Assembly (NCBI GenBank): GCA_902465495.1
Contig: CABQND010000049.1
Coordinates: 1-15,151 of the forward strand
DNA: 15,151 nucleotides
From: an uncultured Eubacteriales bacterium
Lineage (GTDB): Bacteria > Bacillota > Clostridia > Christensenellales > Borkfalkiaceae
Direction: 5' to 3'
Shown here: positions 9,701 through 15,115 of the stretch, one piece after another
Numbering within the stretch: the stretch's first letter is position 1
Layout: each line of letters opens with the position of its first letter
Notes under the pieces: model-generated
What the model was told of the DNA's origin: nothing
What the model saw: only the letters and a program-made list of their open reading frames with translations
Databases searched by the model: none
Translations under genes and position numbers: made by a program

Positions 9701-10533
9701 GGCGACTGGGTTTGCGAATCGAGCACATACCCTGCCATTTCCGCGTCAGGCTTGGGAATGTTCCCGCGGCTGTAAAGTTTATTGCTCCCGTCCAGCAAAA
9801 TATAATTATTGGGCGTCTGCGGCTCCGCCAGCGTTCCCTCAAATGTCCAGCCGAACCAATCCCAATCGGTGCCCGTCTCATTGCCAAGCCCGAATTTATC
9901 GACCTGCCCGAAAGAAATGCCGATCGTGTCCGTCTTTTCGATATTGATCTGCGCATACGGGATCATTACTTCGATGCTGTAACCGGTATCGTTCGCTTCC
10001 GCACCGTCATTGAGCGTCCCGTCCAGCGCTACCTCGTAATCAATCAGTCCGTTCCAGTTGCCCCACTCACTGCCCGAGCCCTGCATGATGCGGGTCTTGC
10101 CGTGAATGCCCAAATTGATCTGATAATCGTCCGATTGCGGTTTTGTTCCGCCGTCCGCCATGGTATCGAGATAGACTTCAATGCTGTCGCTCTTGGTAAC
10201 GGTATCATCGTTCGCTTCTCCATAGGTCAGCAAAACGGTATCCCTTACTTCAAACAGGAAAAATATCGCCGATTCTCCGCGGTAAACCTTGACAGACACC
10301 GCGTCTTCCCTGCCGAACCTTGTGAGAGGCGATGTAATTGCCTTCCACTGGGCATCGTCACCTTTGCCGTCGATGGTAAGCTCGGGAACGCTGTAATTGC
10401 CGTCGTGGTCGAACGCGCCATCGCCCGGTTGTTTATCGGGAGAATAGTCGTTATATCCGCCTGCAGCACAGCCGGCAAAAACGGACAGTGCCGCAAACAG
10501 CGCAAGAATCGCGCATAAAACGAATTTTTTCAT
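6763..10533 (-). CDS. Giant CBM9-like / beta-sandwich repeat lipoprotein, putative glycan-binding
   Basis: This 1256-residue protein begins with a lipoprotein signal ending FAGC (C22), then a glycine/aspartate-rich linker. No catalytic domain is recognisable. Four CBM9-like or DOMON-like modules can be traced at about 46-255, 447-608, 872-1047 and 1052-1248. Between them lie about five carboxypeptidase-regulatory-like sandwiches of 80-90 residues (264-350, 358-441, 613-692, 693-776, 783-864), recognised by GTV..G..GATV, a TD..G.Y.I turn and a closing V..GY. CBM9 modules bind sugars through exposed tryptophans, and motifs such as DWDGW (573-577, 1008-1012) may serve that role. Located between the importer and the GH43 genes, it probably captures or displays polysaccharide at the surface; that is inference. 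AAAGGAGG before the ATG fixes the start. Alternatives are a cell-wall scaffold or an adhesin. Confidence 0.88.
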   Translation of the reverse strand: MKKFVLCAILALFAALSVFAGCAAGGYNDYSPDKQPGDGAFDHDGNYSVPELTIDGKGDDAQWKAITSPLTRFGREDAVSVKVYRGESAIFFLFEVRDTVLLTYGEANDDTVTKSDSIEVYLDTMADGGTKPQSDDYQINLGIHGKTRIMQGSGSEWGNWNGLIDYEVALDGTLNDGAEANDTGYSIEVMIPYAQINIEKTDTIGISFGQVDKFGLGNETGTDWDWFGWTFEGTLAEPQTPNNYILLDGSNKLYSRGNIPKPDAEMAGYVLDSQTQSPLEGVTLSATIGGEEKETETDAQGYYTFGSVAPDQSYEVTAQRSGYLTGRVTYTRDELRAADGGRVLKNISLQNEQTVAKTTITGTVKNVANGIVAGATVRVDGLDLQTESGSDGSFSIANIPATQDVTLIVSKTGYEDSETKISVRNLQADGTTKVGDVSINLPAAVAGPFAFKTAQFANSTAYITRTLTGILFRFEGSGRLSGRIELYLDTKDSAASREVDTSCWRFDLTDSGAIEGTHYAGGSFLFTGLIYELLYNGSTGYESTFFIPYSYLGIERTEVFGISLGQWSTSAKDWDGWNFTEKGFNNLEFVAPELPKDYVRVGARNELYASESNYALVVLSGNAGMAGVTVTASGNTATTDGRGDWSMRIPMTEEAVEISYSCKGYVGKTTTVPAGYFNTSGKYTENVTLELQLVSISGTVTDSQTGAPIEGVTVTVTGTSFSATTNASGEYEIEGIGTAANITLRFEKADYAAQEFAFTAEQLASADTHTKDVVLVSTNIVPSITLTGKISNVNGPVKGAFVYAESNGDLCAYTGADGTFTIENFLSADGNLIVEKEGYCTKTIAYKASDAAGEDAFDIGTVDLWREYAKLPGIIADKSDQFAKFEGYVTRSQVGFEFRFEGSLAFTGRLELFVDTKTSAGDNARDLSDYLFNLNADGTLTIVNWGEGAKNESVPATMKYTVTGADSKPVLTFTLPYAFFGQVNAEMGIASDEVIGISAGQFSSSANDWDGWDSFAMFGANKRAYVQPEMPQDYIRIGARNEIYAKADNTTVYTAEHESYRIRFGTGLNNETAQGASYAMTEYADDFRAKVERSADSVTFRFISTGDFGVYSTGEREMILIYIDRGEAVNGWENVDYLIKIASDGNVYGKAAAWWSAADSDKIGTAQITRENGITTVSYTITNEALGIAADEVFGVAMREAAHNAGDHTLYDPWWDCYLDHVDKKGGVDAAHASQYIRVAADGTLYRAASNAAANA
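6790..10398 (-). repeat. Four diverged CBM9-like modules inside the giant lipoprotein gene
   Basis: The modules lie at about 9769-10398, 8710-9195, 7393-7920 and 6790-7380. Each ends with a similar closing strand: NYILLDGSNKLY, DYVRVGARNELY, DYIRIGARNEIY and QYIRVAADGTLY. The first three also share GIS.GQ followed shortly by a DWD..GW-type motif (DNA at 9847-9921, 8803-8853 and 7498-7548). In the fourth this becomes GVAMRE with a WWD motif. Modules 2 and 3 are the closest pair. The pattern indicates duplication followed by divergence; module boundaries are approximate. Confidence 0.75.
7942..9744 (-). repeat. Carboxypeptidase-regulatory-like sandwich repeats in the giant lipoprotein gene
   Basis: Two repeats lie between CBM9-like modules 1 and 2 (about 9211-9744), and three lie between modules 2 and 3 (about 7942-8697). 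Typical openings are MAGYVLDSQTQSPLEGVTL, ITGTVKNVANGIVAGATV and ISGTVTDSQTGAPIEGVTV. Each has an internal D..G.Y/F.I turn. Such Ig-like sandwiches are common as spacers in large surface proteins. Here they probably set the distance between sugar-binding modules. Confidence 0.7.
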
Positions 10534-10554
10534 TCTTTTCCTCCTTTTCTTATC

Positions 10555-11436
10555 TTAACCCTTCACTCCGGAGATCGCCAGAGATTCGATGAAATATTTC
10601 TGGCAGCTGATGTAGATCACTAACATTGGAATGCTCGAAAGCACCGCACCCGCCATAATAAGCGGCAGATTTGTACCGCCCGCGTTTTCGGAATTGATAC
10701 GCGCCATCATGGGTTGCAGTGTCATATTTTCATAACTTTTGAGGTAAATCGCCGGTGCAAAATAGTCGTTCCAAATTCCGATAAACCAGAACACGATCTG
10801 CGCCGCCAGCGCCGTTTTGACAAGCGGAAGCATGATGGAAACAAACATTTTCATGTACCCCGCGCCGTCGATCTTCGCTGCTTCAAAAAAGGCGTTGGGA
10901 ATGCCGCGCATATATTGAATGAGGAAAAACATCATCGAAATATTTCCGAACAACCCCGGCAAAATAAGCGGCCAAAGCGTATCGAACATATTGAGAGCCA
11001 TAAACGCGCGGAATTGCGGCAGCATGAGCGCCGCGTACGGAACCATCATGCCGCTCATGAGAAAGAGCAGCCAAAAAGTCTTATGCGGCAGTTGCAGTTT
11101 TGCAAAGGAAAACGCCGCCATCGTCGATACAAACGTACCCACAACAATAACGCTCACTTCCACGATCAACGTGTTCCCCACGCCGCGCAAGAGAGGCACG
11201 ATCGCCCATATTTCTTTGTAGTTGGAAAAAATCCATTTTTCGGGAAAGAGCTTCAGCGTCAGACTCATCGCTTCATAATCGTCTTTGAACGAAGTCAGAA
11301 GCATCCAAACATACGGAAAGACGAGAAAAAGCGCACCGAAAATCAAAATTGCATAAATAAAGACGCGCATAGCGATCCTGCCCGCGATTTGTAAAGCGGT
11401 GCCGCCTGTTTTTTTGATTGCAGTCATTTGTTCCAT
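10555..11436 (-). CDS. Sugar ABC transporter permease, MalG/UgpE type
   Basis: This 293-residue inner-membrane protein has about six hydrophobic segments (about 24-47, 88-112, 120-142, 155-178, 208-230 and 258-280). The EAA cytoplasmic loop, EAAKIDGAGYMKMFVSIMLP, begins at 185 and contacts the ATPase. The C-terminus YFIESLAISGVKG is typical of CUT1 family MalG-like subunits. With the preceding permease it forms the channel for an oligosaccharide delivered by the binding lipoprotein. The start at 11436 is chosen because GAGGAG lies eight bases upstream and leaves a 5-bp gap to the first permease stop. A start 24 bases earlier (11460) is possible but has no such site and would overlap. No ATP-binding subunit follows; the next gene is the large lipoprotein, 21 bp away. 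Confidence 0.95.
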   Translation of the reverse strand: MEQMTAIKKTGGTALQIAGRIAMRVFIYAILIFGALFLVFPYVWMLLTSFKDDYEAMSLTLKLFPEKWIFSNYKEIWAIVPLLRGVGNTLIVEVSVIVVGTFVSTMAAFSFAKLQLPHKTFWLLFLMSGMMVPYAALMLPQFRAFMALNMFDTLWPLILPGLFGNISMMFFLIQYMRGIPNAFFEAAKIDGAGYMKMFVSIMLPLVKTALAAQIVFWFIGIWNDYFAPAIYLKSYENMTLQPMMARINSENAGGTNLPLIMAGAVLSSIPMLVIYISCQKYFIESLAISGVKG

Positions 11437-11441
11437 AGCCG

Positions 11442-12425
11442 TCACTCCTCGTACACCCATTTATTGGAGAACTTGAACTGGATCAGCGTGATGATCATGA
11501 TAACGATCGCAAGCAGAATGGACGCCGCCGAAGCGAGCCCGTAGCGGTTTTGGTTAATGCCGCGTGCCCAAATAAAGTAGACGACGGTCTGCGATCCCTG
11601 TACGCCCGCGCCGAAGATCTGCGAATCGGCATACGATTGCAGTCCGCCGATCAGGCCCGTGATGAGAAGATAGAAAGTAATGGGCGTAATGAGCGGCAAT
11701 GTGATGCTGAAAAATTCGCGCAGTCTGCTCGCGCCGTCGATATCCGCCGCCTCGTAATAATCTTTGGGGACGTTCAGCATGCCCGCAAGATACAAAATCA
11801 TTGCGCCGCCCATACCGTTTACGGAATTTTTGAAAATGATCGCAACTTTGATCAGCGCATCGTCGCTCAGCCAGGGAATCTTTTGCCCGAGAAGCAGGTT
11901 TATGATCCCGAATTCATTGTTGAAAATATACCGCCATACGATGTTCATCGCGACCGCACTGGATACGGCGGGAAGATAATACAAAATCTGAAAAACTTTT
12001 GCCCCGCGCACCTGCCCCAGCCGCAAAAATCCCGCGAGCGCAAGCCCCAAAATCATGCTGAAAGGGATGCTCAGAAGCAGAACAATGGTGTTGAAAATGG
12101 ATTTTCGGAAATTTTCCGCATACAGTATGTGCGTAAAAAGATCTTTGTAATTCGCCCAGCCGATAAACGTCGATTCCTGTGTCAGAACATTGTAATTTTG
12201 AAAACTGTACAGGAATGAGAAAATCATCGTGCCGATGGTAAAAATACAAAATCCGACGATGGGAGGAAGAATAAAAAGAAATGCGATCAGGTGTTCCCGC
12301 CGTGCAAGGCTTCCCTTCTTTTCGGGCGGCGGCAAAACGCCGGCGGCGGTCTGCCCCGCAGGTGCCGCCGGAATTTCACCGCTTACGGAAGAAAACTCTT
12401 CCTGCTTTCTTACGCTCTGATCCAT
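11442..12425 (-). CDS. Sugar ABC transporter permease, MalF/UgpA type
   Basis: This 327-residue membrane protein starts with a proline- and alanine-rich cytoplasmic tail (1-40) before the first membrane helix (about 45-75). Further helices lie at about 108-134, 144-166, 194-216, 246-262 and 297-317. The EAA loop EAADIDGASRLREFFSITLP begins at 225 and is near-canonical for CUT1 permeases. The start at 12425 lies 4 bp after the binding-protein stop, with GGGGTG five bases upstream. A start at 12455 would overlap that gene and has no better site, so it is less likely. Tight spacing on both sides implies translational coupling with the binding protein and the second permease. Confidence 0.94.
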   Translation of the reverse strand: MDQSVRKQEEFSSVSGEIPAAPAGQTAAGVLPPPEKKGSLARREHLIAFLFILPPIVGFCIFTIGTMIFSFLYSFQNYNVLTQESTFIGWANYKDLFTHILYAENFRKSIFNTIVLLLSIPFSMILGLALAGFLRLGQVRGAKVFQILYYLPAVSSAVAMNIVWRYIFNNEFGIINLLLGQKIPWLSDDALIKVAIIFKNSVNGMGGAMILYLAGMLNVPKDYYEAADIDGASRLREFFSITLPLITPITFYLLITGLIGGLQSYADSQIFGAGVQGSQTVVYFIWARGINQNRYGLASAASILLAIVIMIITLIQFKFSNKWVYEE

Positions 12426-12429
12426 ACAA

Positions 12430-13842
12430 TCACCCCATTTCCGCCTGCATCGCATCCAAAGACGCCTGCAATGTAGACGCGTATGCCTTGCATACTTCTT
12501 CCGCCGCTTTGGGTCTTTCCCACATCCCTTGATTGGAGAAATATTCGGTCAGAGAAGAGTACCAGTCGGACTGATAGGTGTAATAGCGCGCGCGCACTTT
12601 CCCGCCGATCTTATCTGTCTCGCTCGTACCGTTGATGGTATCCAGCCAAACCCCGCGCGACGGCGGATTTTTGCCTTCCAAAAGCCCCTGCGTATCATTG
12701 CGGTATTCATCATTCGCCATGGAAGTGATGTTGGGGACCTGCTGGCCCAGCTCGTAAAATTTACGCTGTGCCCCCTCGTTATAACAAAGATACTTTGCAA
12801 GACGCATCGCCGCTTCCGTTTTGGCATCCGACGCCTTGGCGCTGATGCAATACGCCATCGAACCGACCCATGCAGTGCTCACCGCGTCGGGATTTTCTCC
12901 GTTGTACGGAACGGGCAGAATGTCATACGCAAAATTGACGTCTGTCCAGAACGCCGCGCAGTCCCAAGGGCCCATAAAGCTGAAAATGCAGCCCTGCCCC
13001 TTGAAACGCTGGTATCCGTTGGTCGAGATCTGATCGGACGCGGAAGGCATCACGTGATCCACAAGCGTCAGATCGGCAATGAACTGGATCGCTTCATAAA
13101 ATTCAGGCTGTGAGATCATCTCCTGCGTTGCATCGTCGTTGAAGAAGTTCGCATTGTTGGAGTACACAGCCGCCTCGATCTCATAGTGCGAAATGCCGTA
13201 AATATTGTCTGCGCCGCCGTCCGGATCCACCTGTTTGAGAAGAGTGCGGAATTCTGTCCAAGTCATCGGATCGGTCGGACTGAGCTGCGCATAAATCTCT
13301 TCGCTGTCTAAGTTATATTTTTCAATTTGTTTGTCGAGGAGATCTTTATTATAGACAAGCGTGAACGGACCAAGATCTTTCGGCAGGCCGTACAAAGACG
13401 CGCCGTCTGATTTTCCGAGTTTTATTGTATTCGGATTGAAATAATATTCGTCCACTGCCTGCGGCCAAAGCTGCGAAAGCTCGCTCTCCGTCACATACGA
13501 AGAAATGTCTTTCAGGGTTCCGTTCGCAGCCCACTGCAAAAAGTCATAGTCCGGCATATAAAAGAGGTCCGGAAGCCTGTTTGCTCGGTTGGTCAACGTC
13601 GTCATATACGTCGACGCGTTTTCACCGGAATAAGACACGATTATGTCCTTGTTTTCTTCCATAAACTGATTGACAAGGGTCTGATAATTGGCAATCTCCG
13701 CCGCATCGCCCCAACCGAAAAACTCGATTGTGATCGTGCCGTCTTCGTTGTAACCGTCATCTTTACCGCCGCATGCAGCCAGCGAGAACAGCATCGCTCC
13801 CGCAATCAGCAAAACGCTCAGCTTGCTCCAAAATTTTTTCAT
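12430..13842 (-). CDS. ABC transporter solute-binding lipoprotein, family 1 (sugar)
   Basis: This is a 470-residue extracellular binding protein. Residues 1-23 are a lipoprotein signal (MKKFWSKL, hydrophobic core, SLAAC) with lipidated C24, followed by a GGKDDG linker. The mature part has the family 1 fold: an early beta-strand ITIEFFGWGD, a central PDLFYMPDYDFLQW segment, a GLPKDLGPFTLVYNKDLL hinge and a late FSFMGPWDCAAFW region. Several aromatic residues could stack on sugar rings. It is the first gene of the operon, as usual when the binding protein needs to be most abundant. The start at 13842 has a strong AAAAGGAGG five bases upstream. The open frame continues to a GTG at 13926 with no ribosome binding site and no sensible signal, so that start is rejected. 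An oligosaccharide ligand is inferred from the family and the neighbours. Confidence 0.96.
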   Translation of the reverse strand: MKKFWSKLSVLLIAGAMLFSLAACGGKDDGYNEDGTITIEFFGWGDAAEIANYQTLVNQFMEENKDIIVSYSGENASTYMTTLTNRANRLPDLFYMPDYDFLQWAANGTLKDISSYVTESELSQLWPQAVDEYYFNPNTIKLGKSDGASLYGLPKDLGPFTLVYNKDLLDKQIEKYNLDSEEIYAQLSPTDPMTWTEFRTLLKQVDPDGGADNIYGISHYEIEAAVYSNNANFFNDDATQEMISQPEFYEAIQFIADLTLVDHVMPSASDQISTNGYQRFKGQGCIFSFMGPWDCAAFWTDVNFAYDILPVPYNGENPDAVSTAWVGSMAYCISAKASDAKTEAAMRLAKYLCYNEGAQRKFYELGQQVPNITSMANDEYRNDTQGLLEGKNPPSRGVWLDTINGTSETDKIGGKVRARYYTYQSDWYSSLTEYFSNQGMWERPKAAEEVCKAYASTLQASLDAMQAEMG

Positions 13843-13847
13843 TTTTT

Positions 13848-13855
13848 CCTCCTTT
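13848..13855 (-). promoter_or_regulatory. Ribosome binding site deciding the binding-protein start
   Basis: AAAGGAGG lies five bases before the ATG at 13842. It selects this start over the in-frame GTG at 13926 and gives a proper lipoprotein signal sequence. Confidence 0.9.
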
Positions 13856-13864
13856 TCCGCGAGT

Positions 13865-13917
13865 ATCCTTTGCTTGCCTCCTATCTCCCCGTTACTTGCG
13901 TTTCCAATGCAAAGGAT
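13865..13917 (-). promoter_or_regulatory. Structured 5' leader with a 9-bp long-range inverted repeat
   Basis: On the minus strand ATCCTTTGC (13909-13917) is perfectly complementary to GCAAAGGAT (13865-13873), with 35 nt between. The second arm ends about ten bases before the ribosome binding site of the binding-protein gene. The 5' arm can alternatively pair over a short distance: TTGC (13909-13912) with GCAA (13896-13899). Two exclusive pairings in a leader of about 100 nt are suggestive of leader-level control. No terminator with a T-tract is seen in the leader, so any control would more likely be translational or by mRNA stability. Confidence 0.45.
13893..13907 (-). promoter_or_regulatory. 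Possible CcpA (cre) site downstream of the operon promoter
   Basis: Minus-strand TTGGAAACGCAAGTA matches the loose cre consensus WTGNAANCGNWNNCW at all but one position, but it fits stricter versions poorly in the right half. It lies about 35-50 nt downstream of the predicted transcription start, where CcpA binding would block elongation. Catabolite repression would be expected for such an operon. The match is weak on its own. Confidence 0.3.
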
Positions 13918-13947
13918 TTGCCCCACGTTAAATTTTTTACTGATTTT

Positions 13948-13975
13948 ATTATAACAGACTTTTTATACTTGGCAA
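13948..13975 (-). promoter_or_regulatory. Operon promoter upstream of the binding-protein gene
   Basis: On the minus strand -35 TTGCCA (13970-13975) and -10 TATAAT (13948-13953) are separated by 16 bp. The -10 is preceded by TGT, forming an extended -10 element. Transcription would start near 13941, giving a leader of about 100 nt. AT-rich runs upstream (13976-14010) could act as an UP element. This is the only clear promoter found for the genes from 13842 down to 45. Confidence 0.8.
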
Positions 13976-13985
13976 TAGGTTTTTT

Positions 13986-14002
13986 CAAATTTGCAAAATT
14001 TG
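13986..14002. promoter_or_regulatory. 17-bp AT-rich palindrome upstream of the operon promoter
   Basis: CAAATTT and AAATTTG flank a 3-bp centre (GCA). The site is centred about 53 bp upstream of the predicted start and ends ten bases before the -35. That location suits an activator or an upstream operator. The same arms are not present at the regulator's own promoter, so the bound protein is unknown. Confidence 0.45.
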
Positions 14003-14050
14003 TCTTTTTTGTTATATGAAAGTTGTTGAAATCAAAAAGTATTATGTTGC

Positions 14051-14088
14051 AAAAAAATTGCGCCGTCCGCACAGGACAGCGCAATTTT
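14051..14088 (-). terminator. Intrinsic terminator of the regulator gene
   Basis: A 10-bp stem (14054-14063 with 14079-14088) is extended, after one mismatch, by a 4-bp GTCC/GGAC stem and a 5-nt loop. On the minus strand it continues into an uninterrupted run of seven T residues. It begins 28 nt after the regulator stop codon. This separates the regulator transcript from the transporter and glycosidase operon. Confidence 0.92.
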
Positions 14089-14116
14089 ATAAGCTTCGAT
14101 GCTATATACGGAAAAA

Positions 14117-15046
14117 TCACTCGTAATCGACGATGTAGACGAGACCCTGCGAATAATCGCCGAACTTTTCACCGAATAAATTTACGCCGCCTTGATGTTT
14201 TGCATCGGGCTTGACGCCGATGCGCAACGTAAAGTATCTCCCCTCTTTGATTTTGAGTTTATCGATCGTATATGTGTGTACGGGAGTCTCGTCGAGATAC
14301 ACCGCTTCATTGGTGATGCGCAGCGTCTTGATAATGCCGTATTGCGTGGAATAATCCGACCACCAGCTCGGATTCAATCTTCCGCGTCTGCCGCCGAAAT
14401 CGCCGGGCGATAGATAGGTTGCAACTTCTGTATCATTGATCCAAAAGGTAATATCACTCTCCCAGTCGTTTTGATAATTGGGCGCTTCACTGCATAGCTC
14501 CATACTGAATGAAACCGCCTTTACGCGTTTATCTTTGAGCATATAATTCGGGATCCTGTATTCGAGATATCCCTTGCTGAACCAGATCATTTCGGCAGAT
14601 AAGCGGGACGGACTGTAAAAGGCTTCCGGCATATCGTCGGTAATGATGATACTGTGCTCATCTGCCATGCCGCAACCCGCTTCTACATTCGCATCGGCAA
14701 AACTGCCGAGCGGAATATTCTGTGTAAACTGTTGCTGATGGCCATAATTGGCATTCGTGATAAAGTCGATGGAAAGACGATCGATCTGACGCGCAATCAG
14801 TTTGGCGTTTCCCCGCGCGTGTTTTCTTACCGTTACACTGATGAAGCCTGCTTTTTGCAAAATATTGATATGAAAGGAAACCGTAGAAATGGGAAGTTTC
14901 AGTTTTTTTGCAAGTGCCGCGATCGAATAACAGGACGAACGCAAAAGGCACATGATCTCCCGCCGTACGGACGCGTTGAGCGCCTGTACCATTTTTTGCA
15001 AATCTTCCTCGTCATCGATGCAAAGAGTATATTCACGCTTGGCCAT
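14117..15046 (-). CDS. ArsR-like winged-helix regulator with a large C-terminal domain
   Basis: This is a 309-residue cytoplasmic protein. Residues about 20-90 form an ArsR-like winged helix: RREIMCLLRSS, then SIAALAKKLKLPISTVSFHI with the recognition helix at about 53-65, and a wing with charged KHARGNAK. The metal-binding ELCVCDL-type motif of true ArsR sensors is missing. Residues about 105-309 form an additional beta-rich, aromatic-rich domain (for example NPSWWSDYSTQYG, 225-237) that I cannot assign to a named family. Its position beside a sugar operon suggests it senses a carbohydrate; that is inference. It is transcribed from its own near-consensus promoter and ends at its own terminator. 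AGGAGG five bases before the ATG fixes the start. Typical ArsR proteins are about 100 residues, so this one is roughly three times longer. Confidence 0.88.
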   Translation of the reverse strand: MAKREYTLCIDDEEDLQKMVQALNASVRREIMCLLRSSCYSIAALAKKLKLPISTVSFHINILQKAGFISVTVRKHARGNAKLIARQIDRLSIDFITNANYGHQQQFTQNIPLGSFADANVEAGCGMADEHSIIITDDMPEAFYSPSRLSAEMIWFSKGYLEYRIPNYMLKDKRVKAVSFSMELCSEAPNYQNDWESDITFWINDTEVATYLSPGDFGGRRGRLNPSWWSDYSTQYGIIKTLRITNEAVYLDETPVHTYTIDKLKIKEGRYFTLRIGVKPDAKHQGGVNLFGEKFGDYSQGLVYIVDYE

Positions 15047-15080
15047 GCCATCCTCCTATCCGCTCGAAACCGAAGCGTTT

Positions 15081-15102
15081 TTTCTTATTATAATATAAGA
15101 AA
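15081..15102. promoter_or_regulatory. Inverted repeat over the -10 of the regulator gene (candidate operator)
   Basis: TTTCTTAT and ATAAGAAA are perfect 8-bp arms around a 6-bp centre, and the repeat covers the -10 hexamer of the regulator promoter. ArsR-like dimers typically bind such AT-rich inverted repeats and block RNA polymerase, so autorepression is plausible. A related half-site (TTATATGAAAG, 14012-14022) occurs upstream of the operon promoter, with one insertion/deletion difference. Confidence 0.55.
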
Positions 15103-15115
15103 GATACGAAGTCAA
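15087..15115 (-). promoter_or_regulatory. Promoter of the regulator gene
   Basis: Minus-strand -35 TTGACT (15110-15115) and -10 TATAAT (15087-15092) are 17 bp apart, 11 of 12 consensus positions. The predicted start is near 15080, about 35 nt before the ATG. The remaining sequence to the window end (15116-15151) is AT-rich and shows no gene. Confidence 0.88.

Noticed and set aside
6910..10518. A plus-strand open frame of about 1200 codons opposite the giant lipoprotein gene, with similar long antisense frames at 4243-6729 and 2986-4227.
   Set aside because: The opposite strand encodes well-supported protein families with ribosome binding sites. The antisense translations are rich in Arg, His, Ile and Phe, lack recognisable domains, and are explained by codon bias that avoids complementary stops.
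13843..13926. N-terminal extension of the binding protein from a GTG at 13926.
   Set aside because: There is no ribosome binding site, it would bury the lipoprotein signal, and a strong AAAGGAGG precedes the ATG at 13842.
13865..13926. Resemblance of the leader (GGGGCAAATCC, GGAAACGCAAG) to a cyclic-di-GMP type I riboswitch.
   Set aside because: Only short fragments match, and the conserved GCAAAGCC core and second helix are not evident. An Infernal search of Rfam would decide.
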